Source of the DNA: an uncultured Clostridia bacterium | GTDB lineage: Bacteria > Bacillota > Clostridia > Oscillospirales > Ruminococcaceae | Reading direction: 5' to 3' | Assembly: GCA_937907305.1 (NCBI GenBank) | Contig: CALERQ010000008.1 | Span: 1 to 5,946 of the forward strand | Length of the DNA: 5,946 bases | Part shown: positions 1 to 5,946 of the stretch, in pieces | Layout of the letters: the number at the start of each line of letters is the position of its first letter | Numbering within the stretch: position 1 is the stretch's first letter | Made by a program: the position numbers and the translations under genes | Notes under the pieces: generated by a model | Database searches by the model: none | Told to the model about the DNA's origin: nothing | The model's input: the letters and a program-made list of their open reading frames with translations, nothing else

Positions 1-1042
1 CGGGGCCTACCACGATAACGGAACGGCCGGAGTAGTCTACACGCTTACCCAGCAGATTCTGGCGGAAGCGTCCCTGCTTACCCTTCAGCATATCGCTCAG
101 GGATTTGAGAGCGCGGTTGTTGGGGCCGGTCACCGGACGGCCGCGGCGGCCGTTATCGATGAGGGCGTCCACCGCTTCCTGCAGCATCCGCTTCTCGTTG
201 CGCACGATGATATCGGGGGCATCCAGCTCCAGCAGCTTCTTCAGGCGGTTGTTGCGGTTAATAACGCGGCGGTACAGGTCATTCAGGTCGCTGGTGGCAA
301 AGCGGCCGCCGTCCAGCTGTACCATGGGGCGGATATCGGGCGGAATGACAGGCAGCACATCCAGTATCATCCACTCCGGCTTGTTGCCGCTGGTGCGGAA
401 CGCTTCCACCACATCCAGACGCTTGAGCAGCTTCGCCTTCTTTTGGCCGGTGGCCTTCTCCAGCTCCTCCTTGATCTCCACCGAGAGCGCCTCGATATCC
501 AGCTGCTGCAGCAGCTTCTTTACCGCCTCGGCGCCCATGCCGGCGTCAAATTCATCCTCATAGGCCTCTCGGTACTCATTGTACTCCCGCTCACTCAGCA
601 GGGCGTACTTTTTCAGCTTGGTGTTGCCGGGGTCAATGACGATATAGGATGCGAAATACAGCACCTTTTCCAGCACGCGGGGGCTCAGGTTCAGCAGCAG
701 GCCCATGCGGCTGCTGGTGCCCTTAAAGTACCAGATGTGAGAAACCGGCGCGGCTAGCTCAATGTGGCCCATCCGTTCACGGCGCACCTTGGCGCGGGTC
801 ACTTCCACGCCGCAGCGCTCGCACACCTTGCCCTTAAAGCGGATGCGCTTATACTTGCCGCAGTAGCATTCCCAGTCCTTGGTCGGTCCAAAAATGCGCT
901 CGCAGAACAGGCCGTCGCGCTCCGGCTTCAGGGTGCGGTAGTTGATGGTCTCAGGCTTTTTTACTTCGCCGTAGCTCCAGGAGCGAATGGCATCGGGGGA
1001 AGCCAGCCCGATCTTGATCGATTCAAAAGATTTATTATCCAA
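1..1042 (-). CDS. rpoC: DNA-directed RNA polymerase subunit beta' (RpoC), N-terminal 347 codons, cut by the left edge
   Basis: This gene encodes the beta' subunit, which with beta forms the catalytic cleft of cytoplasmic RNA polymerase. The visible part starts LDNKSFESIKIGLASP. It contains the N-terminal zinc-binding domain, with cysteines at residues 59, 61, 74 and 77 (CxC then CxxC), the compact Firmicutes arrangement. The clamp region follows, then the lid/rudder region, with RRGRPVTGPNNR leading into switch 2 (KGKQGRFRQNLLGKR) and VDYSGRSVIVVGP at the edge. The catalytic NADFDGD aspartate motif would lie beyond the window, so the truncation is an artefact of the window, not a broken gene. 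The start is TTG (1040-1042): it matches the family N-terminus, has a strong GGAGGGG site 7 nt upstream, and no in-frame ATG occurs before the conserved domain. Only 18 bp separate it from the rpoB stop, so it is co-transcribed and probably translated without its own promoter. Identity is certain from the conserved motifs. Confidence 0.98.
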   Translation of the reverse strand, partial: MDNKSFESIKIGLASPDAIRSWSYGEVKKPETINYRTLKPERDGLFCERIFGPTKDWECYCGKYKRIRFKGKVCERCGVEVTRAKVRRERMGHIELAAPVSHIWYFKGTSSRMGLLLNLSPRVLEKVLYFASYIVIDPGNTKLKKYALLSEREYNEYREAYEDEFDAGMGAEAVKKLLQQLDIEALSVEIKEELEKATGQKKAKLLKRLDVVEAFRTSGNKPEWMILDVLPVIPPDIRPMVQLDGGRFATSDLNDLYRRVINRNNRLKKLLELDAPDIIVRNEKRMLQEAVDALIDNGRRGRPVTGPNNRALKSLSDMLKGKQGRFRQNLLGKRVDYSGRSVIVVGP

Positions 1043-1049
1043 AGTTCTT

Positions 1050-1056
1050 CCCCTCC
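1050..1056 (-). promoter_or_regulatory. Ribosome binding site of rpoC
   Basis: The minus strand reads GGAGGGG here, a strong Shine-Dalgarno match 7 nt from the TTG at 1042. It decides the otherwise unusual TTG start. It lies wholly within the 18-bp rpoB-rpoC gap. Confidence 0.85.
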
Positions 1057-1060
1057 ATCA

Positions 1061-4000
1061 TTAAAAATCAAATCCGTCGTCGTCCTCATCGTCGCTGCCG
1101 TCAAAGTCGGCATCGTCAAAGGGATCGCTGTCCTCATCGGGGTTTTCCATGGTGTAGTTGTCCTCGATCTCGGAATCCACGGCTACATCGCTTTCATCGT
1201 AGTAGTCGCTGGCCATAGGCATGTTCTCGTCCTCATCGTAGGTCTGCTTGATGTCGATCTCCTCGTTGTCCTTATCCAGGATCTTGACATCCAGGCCCAG
1301 GGACTGCAGCTCCTTCACCATGACGCGGAACGCCTCGGGGATGCCGGGCGCCGGAATGTTCTGGCCCTTCACGATGGACTCAAACGCCTTCACACGGCCC
1401 ACCACATCATCGGATTTCACAGTCAGGATCTCCTGCAGGGTATAGGCTGCGCCGTAAGCCTCCAGCGCCCAAACCTCCATCTCACCAAAGCGCTGGCCGC
1501 CGAACTGCGCCTTACCGCCCAGGGGCTGCTGGGTCACCAGACTGTACGGACCAACGGAACGGGCATGGATCTTATCATCGACCAGATGATGCAGCTTGAG
1601 GTAGTACATGTAGCCGACGGTAACACGGTTATCAAATTTCTCACCGGTGCGGCCGTCGTAAACGACGCTCTTGCCGTCCTCCGGCAGCCCCGCCATGCGG
1701 AAGCACTCCCGGATATCATCCTCGTGGGCGCCATCGAATACGGGGGTCATCACATGCCAGCCCAGGCGGCTTGCCGCCATGCCCAGGTGCACTTCCAGCA
1801 CCTGGCCGATGTTCATTCGGGAAGGAACGCCCAGGGGGTTCAGCACGATATCCAGCGGGGTGCCGTCCTCCAGGAAGGGCATATCCTCCTGCGGCAGAAT
1901 GCGGGAAACTACGCCCTTATTGCCGTGGCGGCCGGCCATCTTATCACCGACCGAGATCTTACGCTTCTGGGCGATATAAACTCTTACGACTTCGTTGACG
2001 CCGGGGGAAAGCTCATCGCTGTTTTCGGGGGTGAATACCTTGATATCCACCACGATGCCGTACTCGCCGTGCGGCACCTTCAGGGAGGTATCACGCACCT
2101 CTCTCGCCTTCTCGCCAAAGATGGCGCGCAGCAGGCGCTCCTCGGCATTCAGCTCGGTCTCGCCCTTGGGGGTCACCTTACCGACGAGAATATCGCCGGA
2201 ATGCACCTCAGCGCCGACATGGATGATGCCTCGCTCATCCAGAGCGCCCAGCATATCATCGCCGACATTGGGGATCTCACGGGTGATCTCCTCCGGGCCC
2301 AGCTTGGTGTCACGGGCCTCGGTCTCATATTCCTCGATGTGGATGGAGGTGAACAGGTCATCCCGCACCAGCTTTTCGTTGATGAGAACGGCGTCCTCGT
2401 AGTTGTAGCCTTCCCAGGTCATAAAGCCGATGAGCATGTTCTTGCCCAGGGATACCTCGCCGTTGGCGGTGGCGGGACCATCGGCCAGCACATCGCCGAT
2501 ATGGACCTCCTCGCCCTTTACCACAATGGGCCGCTGGTTGATGCAGGTGCCCTGGTTGGAGCGCAGCATCTTTACCAGCTCATATTCGTGCTCCACGCCT
2601 TCCGCGTCGGTCACAATGATGCGGTCGGCATCGACATAGCTTACATGGCCGTCTTCCCTGGCAACCACTACCACGCCGCAGTCATGGGCCGCCTTGTACT
2701 CCATGCCGGTGCCGACGAAGGGGGACTCGGTCTTGATGAGCGGAACGGCCTGACGCTGCATGTTGGCGCCCATCAGGGCGCGGTTGGCATCGTCGTTTTC
2801 CAGGAAGGGGATCATAGCGGTGGCGACGGAAACCACCATCTTGGGGGAAACATCCATGTAGTCCACCTTGTCGCGGGGGACTTCCTGGACGCTGTCGCGG
2901 TACCGGACGGAGACCTTTTCGTTGACGAAATGGCCGTTTTCATCCAGCGGCTCATTGGCCTGTGCCACGATGTATTCATCCTCCACATCGGCGGTCATAT
3001 ACTGGACGGTATCCAGCACCTTGCCGGTGGTCTTATCCACGGGGCGGTAGGGCGCCTCCACAAAGCCGTATTCGTTGATCTTGGCAAAGGTGGCCAGGTA
3101 AGAGATCAGACCGATGTTGGGACCTTCGGGGGTCTCGATGGGGCACATGCGGCCGTAGTGGCTGTAATGCACATCGCGGACCTCAAATCCGGCACGGTCA
3201 CGGCTGAGGCCGCCGGGGCCCAGGGCGGAAAGACGGCGCTTGTGGGTCAGCTCGGCCAGTGGGTTGGTCTGGTCCATGAACTGGCTGAGGGGAGAGGAAC
3301 CGAAGAATTCCTTGACCGCGGCCATAACGGGGCGGCTGTTGATGATGGCCTGCAGGGTAATGGACTCGATATCCTGGGCCTGGGTGGTCATTCTCTCCCG
3401 GATGACACGCTCCATGCGGGCAAAGCCGATGCGGAACTGATTCTGCAGCAGCTCGCCCACGCTGCGGATGCGGCGGTTGCCCAGGTGGTCGATATCATCG
3501 GTGGTGCCCAGGTCGTACCGGAGGCCGCACATGTAGTTGATGGAGGCGTAAATATCAAATTTGCGGATGTTCTTGGGGACCAGCTCATCGGCGCGGCGGG
3601 TCAGCTCCTCGGCCATTTCCTCGCGGTTAAGGCCCATATCCAGGATCTCGGAAAGGACGGTAAAGCGCACTCTTTCCCGGATGCCCATGGCCTTGAGCTC
3701 CTCGGCGGTGTAGTCGGTAAAATCGGACATGGCCACCATGCCGTTGGAGAAGATCTTCAGCTCCCCCACGCCGTCGTCCTCGGCCATCTGCAGGCCGGCG
3801 GGGGTCAGGCCCTGGGTGGTGATCCAGACGGTATCCACGCCCTTGGCTTCCAGCTGGCGGGCGTCGTCGCGGCTCAGCAGGGCGCCGGCCTCAAAGAGGA
3901 TCTCACCGGTGCGGGGATCGGCCACAGGGCGGGAAAGCACCTGGCCGGTGATGCGGGGCACCAGGGAGAGCTTTTTGTTGTACTTGTAGCGGCCCACCCG

Positions 4001-4876
4001 GGAAAGATCATAGCGGCGGGGATCGAACAGCAGCTGGGCCAGGTGTTTCACAGCCGATTCGATGGTGGGGGGCTCGCCGGGACGCAGCTTGCGGTAGACC
4101 TCCAGCAGGGCCTCATCGCCCAGCATTTCGGCATCCTTGCTTTCGGCGGTCTTTACCAGGTAGGCATAGCGGCCAAACACCTCGTAGATCTCCTCATCGG
4201 TGCCGCGCAGGTCGGTCAGGGCGTTGTTCACATCGGCATTGATCTGCTCGACGGTGACATCATCCCGCAGGCGCAGCAGCGCGCGAATGAAGGTGGTGAT
4301 GGGCAGCTTGCGGTTTTTATCGATGCGGACGCTGAACACATCGGCGGAGTCGGTATCATACTCCAGCCAGGCGCCGCGGTTGGGGATCACGGTGGAATCA
4401 AACAGTTTTTTGCCGGCGGGATCGTGGTGCATGCCATAGTACACACCGGGAGAACGCACCAGCTGGGAGACGATGACACGCTCGGCACCATTGATGATGA
4501 AGGTGCCGGCATCGGTCATCAGGGGGAAATCTCCCATGTAGATGTCGGATTCCTTGATCTCGCCGGTAACCTTGTTGATGAGCCGCGCGCGCACACGCAG
4601 GGGAGCGGCATAGTTTACATCCCGCTCCTTGCACTCCAGCAGGGGGTACTTGGGTTTGTCATCCAGCGTAAAATCAATGAAATCCAGCTGCAGATTGCCC
4701 TGATAGTCGGTGATCGAGGAGATGTCCTTGAATACGGCCCGAAGACCCTCATCCAGGAACCACTGATAGGAATTTTTCTGTACTTCGATGAGGTTCGGCA
4801 TCTCGGCCACTTCATCGATGTGGGCAAAACTCTGGCGGATATTTTTGCCCAGTTTTACGGGTTTGGTGTTTACCAT
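1061..4876 (-). CDS. rpoB: DNA-directed RNA polymerase subunit beta (RpoB), complete
   Basis: This is the beta subunit of RNA polymerase, partner of beta' in the active centre and the target of rifamycins. With the ATG at 4876 it has 1,271 residues, somewhat longer than the about 1,190 of Bacillus subtilis. Visible landmarks: N-terminal PNLIEVQKNSYQWFLDEGL; FIINGAERVIVSQLVRSPG in the protrusion; GEPPT near 267-271 and TDDIDHLGNRR around 464; the rifampicin pocket at 530-552 (QFMDQ 532-536, H545, R548, S550); RMCPIETPEGPNIGL at 576-590; GDKMAGRHGNKG with active-site lysines K979 and K987; a short flap as in Firmicutes, without a large insert; the C-terminal Rpb2-type anchor (KSDDVVGRVKAFESIVKG); and a 59-residue tail (1213-1271) with 28 acidic and no basic residues. 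An in-frame GTG at 4888 would add four residues. I prefer ATG because MVNTKPVKLG fits the family N-terminus and a GGAG lies 11 nt upstream. It leads the rpoB-rpoC operon. The codons TTA, CTA and TCA are absent. Confidence 0.98.
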   Translation of the reverse strand: MVNTKPVKLGKNIRQSFAHIDEVAEMPNLIEVQKNSYQWFLDEGLRAVFKDISSITDYQGNLQLDFIDFTLDDKPKYPLLECKERDVNYAAPLRVRARLINKVTGEIKESDIYMGDFPLMTDAGTFIINGAERVIVSQLVRSPGVYYGMHHDPAGKKLFDSTVIPNRGAWLEYDTDSADVFSVRIDKNRKLPITTFIRALLRLRDDVTVEQINADVNNALTDLRGTDEEIYEVFGRYAYLVKTAESKDAEMLGDEALLEVYRKLRPGEPPTIESAVKHLAQLLFDPRRYDLSRVGRYKYNKKLSLVPRITGQVLSRPVADPRTGEILFEAGALLSRDDARQLEAKGVDTVWITTQGLTPAGLQMAEDDGVGELKIFSNGMVAMSDFTDYTAEELKAMGIRERVRFTVLSEILDMGLNREEMAEELTRRADELVPKNIRKFDIYASINYMCGLRYDLGTTDDIDHLGNRRIRSVGELLQNQFRIGFARMERVIRERMTTQAQDIESITLQAIINSRPVMAAVKEFFGSSPLSQFMDQTNPLAELTHKRRLSALGPGGLSRDRAGFEVRDVHYSHYGRMCPIETPEGPNIGLISYLATFAKINEYGFVEAPYRPVDKTTGKVLDTVQYMTADVEDEYIVAQANEPLDENGHFVNEKVSVRYRDSVQEVPRDKVDYMDVSPKMVVSVATAMIPFLENDDANRALMGANMQRQAVPLIKTESPFVGTGMEYKAAHDCGVVVVAREDGHVSYVDADRIIVTDAEGVEHEYELVKMLRSNQGTCINQRPIVVKGEEVHIGDVLADGPATANGEVSLGKNMLIGFMTWEGYNYEDAVLINEKLVRDDLFTSIHIEEYETEARDTKLGPEEITREIPNVGDDMLGALDERGIIHVGAEVHSGDILVGKVTPKGETELNAEERLLRAIFGEKAREVRDTSLKVPHGEYGIVVDIKVFTPENSDELSPGVNEVVRVYIAQKRKISVGDKMAGRHGNKGVVSRILPQEDMPFLEDGTPLDIVLNPLGVPSRMNIGQVLEVHLGMAASRLGWHVMTPVFDGAHEDDIRECFRMAGLPEDGKSVVYDGRTGEKFDNRVTVGYMYYLKLHHLVDDKIHARSVGPYSLVTQQPLGGKAQFGGQRFGEMEVWALEAYGAAYTLQEILTVKSDDVVGRVKAFESIVKGQNIPAPGIPEAFRVMVKELQSLGLDVKILDKDNEEIDIKQTYDEDENMPMASDYYDESDVAVDSEIEDNYTMENPDEDSDPFDDADFDGSDDEDDDGFDF

Positions 4877-4887
4877 CCGATGTTCCA

Positions 4888-4891
4888 CTCC
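4888..4891 (-). promoter_or_regulatory. Probable ribosome binding site of rpoB
   Basis: GGAG on the minus strand lies 11 nt before the ATG at 4876, slightly far but usable. The same bases overlap the alternative GTG codon (4886-4888), whose only purine-rich upstream run (GGAATGGA) is too close to serve it well. This favours the ATG. The evidence is modest. Confidence 0.5.
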
Positions 4892-4948
4892 ATTCCATCA
4901 TTTTTTCGCCATCACTTGGACATCAATGACTGCATAAATATTTGTTGA

Positions 4949-4990
4949 TTATGCACAGTATCACGAGAGTATTATCGTGACTTATGCACA
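4949..4990 (+). repeat. Direct repeat TTATGCACA (two copies), DnaA-box-like
   Basis: Two identical 9-mers, TTATGCACA, lie at 4949-4957 and 4982-4990 on the plus strand, start to start 33 bp (about three helical turns). Both fit the broad DnaA-box consensus TTWTNCACA. A third, degenerate copy (TTATGCAGT) lies on the minus strand at 4929-4937 and makes a perfect 7-bp inverted repeat with the first (TGCATAA 4931-4937, TTATGCA 4949-4955). The right copy sits in the spacer of the weaker promoter P2, and the left copy is just past its predicted start. Binding by DnaA is an inference; the repeat itself is plain in the sequence. Confidence 0.55.
4961..4980. promoter_or_regulatory. Palindrome TCACGA-N8-TCGTGA, possible operator
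   Basis: A perfect 6-bp inverted repeat (4961-4966 and 4975-4980) with an 8-bp centre. It covers the -10 element and predicted start of the second rpoB promoter-like pair. In RNA from the upstream promoter it could also form a small hairpin. No regulator is identifiable from the sequence. Confidence 0.35.
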
Positions 4991-4998
4991 CTTGACAA
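4971..4998 (-). promoter_or_regulatory. Possible second rpoB promoter (P2)
   Basis: On the minus strand, TTGTCA (4998-4993) is followed after 16 bp by GATAAT (4976-4971), five of six matches in each hexamer to the sigma-A/sigma-70 consensus. Transcription would start near 4964, about 88 nt before the rpoB ATG. It is weaker than P1 and carries a TTATGCACA repeat in its spacer and a palindrome over its -10, so it may be a regulated promoter. This is inferred from sequence alone. Confidence 0.45.
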
Positions 4999-5038
4999 TA
5001 CCGTTTAGTCATAAAAAGCCATTATGATACAGTATATT

Positions 5039-5067
5039 ATTGTAGTCCCGAAACGGGGTCTTGTCAA
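5039..5067 (-). promoter_or_regulatory. Main predicted promoter of rpoB-rpoC (P1)
   Basis: On the minus strand a perfect -35 hexamer TTGACA (5067-5062) is followed after exactly 17 bp by TACAAT (5044-5039), one mismatch from TATAAT. Transcription should start near 5032, giving a leader of about 156 nt before the rpoB ATG. The spacer contains a short inverted repeat CCCG-TTT-CGGG. An AT-rich stretch with an 8-T run (5081-5088 region) lies just upstream of the -35, possibly an UP-like element. The hexamer match and its placement between a terminator-like hairpin and rpoB make it the best promoter candidate in the window. Confidence 0.75.
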
Positions 5068-5141
5068 GCGGAAATTCCAAAAAAAATGGTGAAATTTTCG
5101 TGACGGAAATTTGGGCTGGAAGCGCCCCGAAAGACGGCGAA

Positions 5142-5184
5142 ACGCCCCGGGCGCTATCCCATAAATGGGACAGGCCCGGAGCGT
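5142..5184 (-). terminator. Terminator-like hairpin after the M18 aminopeptidase gene
   Basis: Beginning 19 bp past the aminopeptidase stop, the two arms 5174-5184 and 5142-5152 pair over 11 bp. One pair is a G-U wobble that works only in minus-strand RNA; the plus-strand RNA would have a C-A mismatch. This fits a signal acting on aminopeptidase transcripts. An inner stem (TCCCAT and ATGGGA, 5157-5170) stacks inside. Only three Ts follow the outer stem, so the U-tract is poor and efficiency is uncertain. A competing 7-bp repeat (AGCGCCC 5121-5127, GGGCGCT 5149-5155) overlaps the 3' arm. Confidence 0.45.
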
Positions 5185-5203
5185 GACGGCGCAAGGGGGG
5201 AAA

Positions 5204-5946
5204 TTACTTATAGAAGGCGCGCATGGCCCGGTAGGTCATGTAGACATCGGTCTTGGCAACGACCTCGAACGGGGCGTGCATGGAAAGCACCGGAACACCC
5301 AGATCGACGGTATCGATATTGTGCTGGGAGACATACATGGCAACGGTGCCGCCGCCGCCCTGGTCTACCTTGCCCAGCTCGCCGGTCTGCCAGCCAACAT
5401 GCTCGGCATCCAGAATACGACGGGCGAAGCCCATCATCTCGGCGGTGGCGTCATTGGTGCCGGCCTTGCCGCGGGCGCCGGTGTACTTGGTAACCACTAC
5501 GCCGTAATTGATGTAGCTGGCGTTGCGGCGCTCATGCACCTCGCCGTAGATGGGATCGAAGGCGGCGTTAACATCGGCGCTGAAGCAGTGGCTGTTGGCG
5601 GCCACATGGCGCACCTTGCAGCCGGCCATATCGGCCAGGTCCTCGATGAAATCCTTGAGGAAATAGGAGTTCATGCCGGTGGGACCGTTGCTGCCGGTCT
5701 CCTCCTTATCCGCCAGAATGGTGACGGAGGTGTACTCGGGAGACTTCTCGTCGATCTCCGCCATGAGAATGGGATAAGCGCAGACGCGGTCATCGTGACC
5801 GTAGGCGCCGATCATGGAGCGGTCGAAACCGAGGTCGCTCGCCTTGAAGGCGGGAACGGCGCACAGCTCGGCGGAGAGGAAGTCCTCCTCCACGATGCCG
5901 TATTTCTCGAACAGCAGCTTGGCGATGGCGACCTTGACCTTCTCGG
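5204..5946 (-). CDS. M18-family zinc aminopeptidase, C-terminal 246 residues, cut by the right edge
   Basis: This belongs to the M18 metallopeptidase family (aspartyl aminopeptidase/aminopeptidase I type; clostridial relatives are often called ApeA). These are cytoplasmic dodecamers with two metal ions that remove N-terminal residues from peptides. Counting from the edge, the fragment shows GHDDRVCAY with the probable bridging aspartate D52, KEETGS with catalytic and metal-binding glutamates E81/E82, SADVNAAFD with D124, a glycine-rich DQGGGGT, and LSMHAPFEV with metal-ligand H223, ending in MTYRAMRAFYK and a TAA stop. The first metal-binding histidine motif lies outside the window. The frame stays open to 5946, so a GTG at 5893 is internal and not the start; family members are usually about 450-470 aa. 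It is co-directional with rpoB but separated by 327 bp with hairpins and promoters, so an independent unit is likely. The family is clear. Substrate preference cannot be read from the sequence. Confidence 0.93.
   Translation of the reverse strand, partial: EKVKVAIAKLLFEKYGIVEEDFLSAELCAVPAFKASDLGFDRSMIGAYGHDDRVCAYPILMAEIDEKSPEYTSVTILADKEETGSNGPTGMNSYFLKDFIEDLADMAGCKVRHVAANSHCFSADVNAAFDPIYGEVHERRNASYINYGVVVTKYTGARGKAGTNDATAEMMGFARRILDAEHVGWQTGELGKVDQGGGGTVAMYVSQHNIDTVDLGVPVLSMHAPFEVVAKTDVYMTYRAMRAFYK

Noticed and set aside
105..757. Plus-strand open frames opposite rpoC
   Set aside because: They lie wholly antisense to the conserved rpoC N-terminus and show no recognisable domain. They are shadows.
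764..4948. A 1,394-residue open frame on the plus strand
   Set aside because: It is the codon-register antisense of rpoB and rpoC. Its openness follows from missing TTA/CTA/TCA codons, the product has low complexity in character (many H, G, V, A), and rpoB on the other strand is unmistakable.
4992..4997. A perfect TTGACA on the plus strand, part of an 8-bp inverted repeat with the P1 -35 (4991-4998 and 5061-5068)
   Set aside because: No -10-like hexamer lies 16-18 bp downstream on the plus strand and no plus-strand gene follows. The inverted repeat may be chance.
4929..5088. Replication origin suggested by DnaA-box-like repeats in AT-rich DNA
   Set aside because: Only two full boxes are present and there is no neighbouring dnaA, dnaN or partition gene. 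Promoter-associated boxes are the simpler reading.
5009..5194. A 61-residue minus-strand frame in the gap upstream of rpoB
   Set aside because: It begins with TTG, has no convincing ribosome binding site, and runs through the hairpin, the P1 promoter and AT-rich control DNA. It is not credible as a gene.
5253..5507. Plus-strand open frame opposite the aminopeptidase
   Set aside because: It is antisense to well-conserved M18 metal-site motifs and has no features of its own.

Overview
The window looks like ordinary chromosomal DNA of a fairly GC-rich Clostridia bacterium. The RpoB sequence resembles gut Oscillospiraceae/Ruminococcaceae (Clostridium cluster IV) most closely. That placement rests on remembered family features: an N-terminus of the form MVN-KPV-LG, the beta residues around the rifampicin pocket, and a compact RpoC zinc finger. 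It was not tested by a search.

All three protein genes lie on the minus strand and read right to left. From right to left they are: the C-terminal 246 residues of an M18-family metallo-aminopeptidase (5204 to the right edge); a 327-bp gap with terminator-like hairpins near the aminopeptidase end and an AT-rich control region near rpoB; complete rpoB (RNA polymerase beta, about 1,271 aa); and, 18 bp further on, the first 347 codons of rpoC (beta'), cut by the left edge. rpoB and rpoC are clearly one transcription unit and encode the two large subunits that form the polymerase active centre.

The most informative non-coding part is 4877-5203. It holds a near-consensus promoter (TTGACA-17-TACAAT), a second weaker promoter-like pair 68 bp downstream, a 6-bp palindrome over the second -10, and two identical 9-mers (TTATGCACA) that fit the DnaA-box consensus. 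The usual ribosomal-protein partner genes (rplJ-rplL) are not directly upstream of rpoB, so rpoBC here seems to have its own promoter.

I found no mobile element, CRISPR array, tRNA, rRNA or obviously new multi-gene system. The points worth a second look are regulatory (the rpoB upstream region) and small lineage features of RpoB (acidic tail, longer lobe, codon avoidance).
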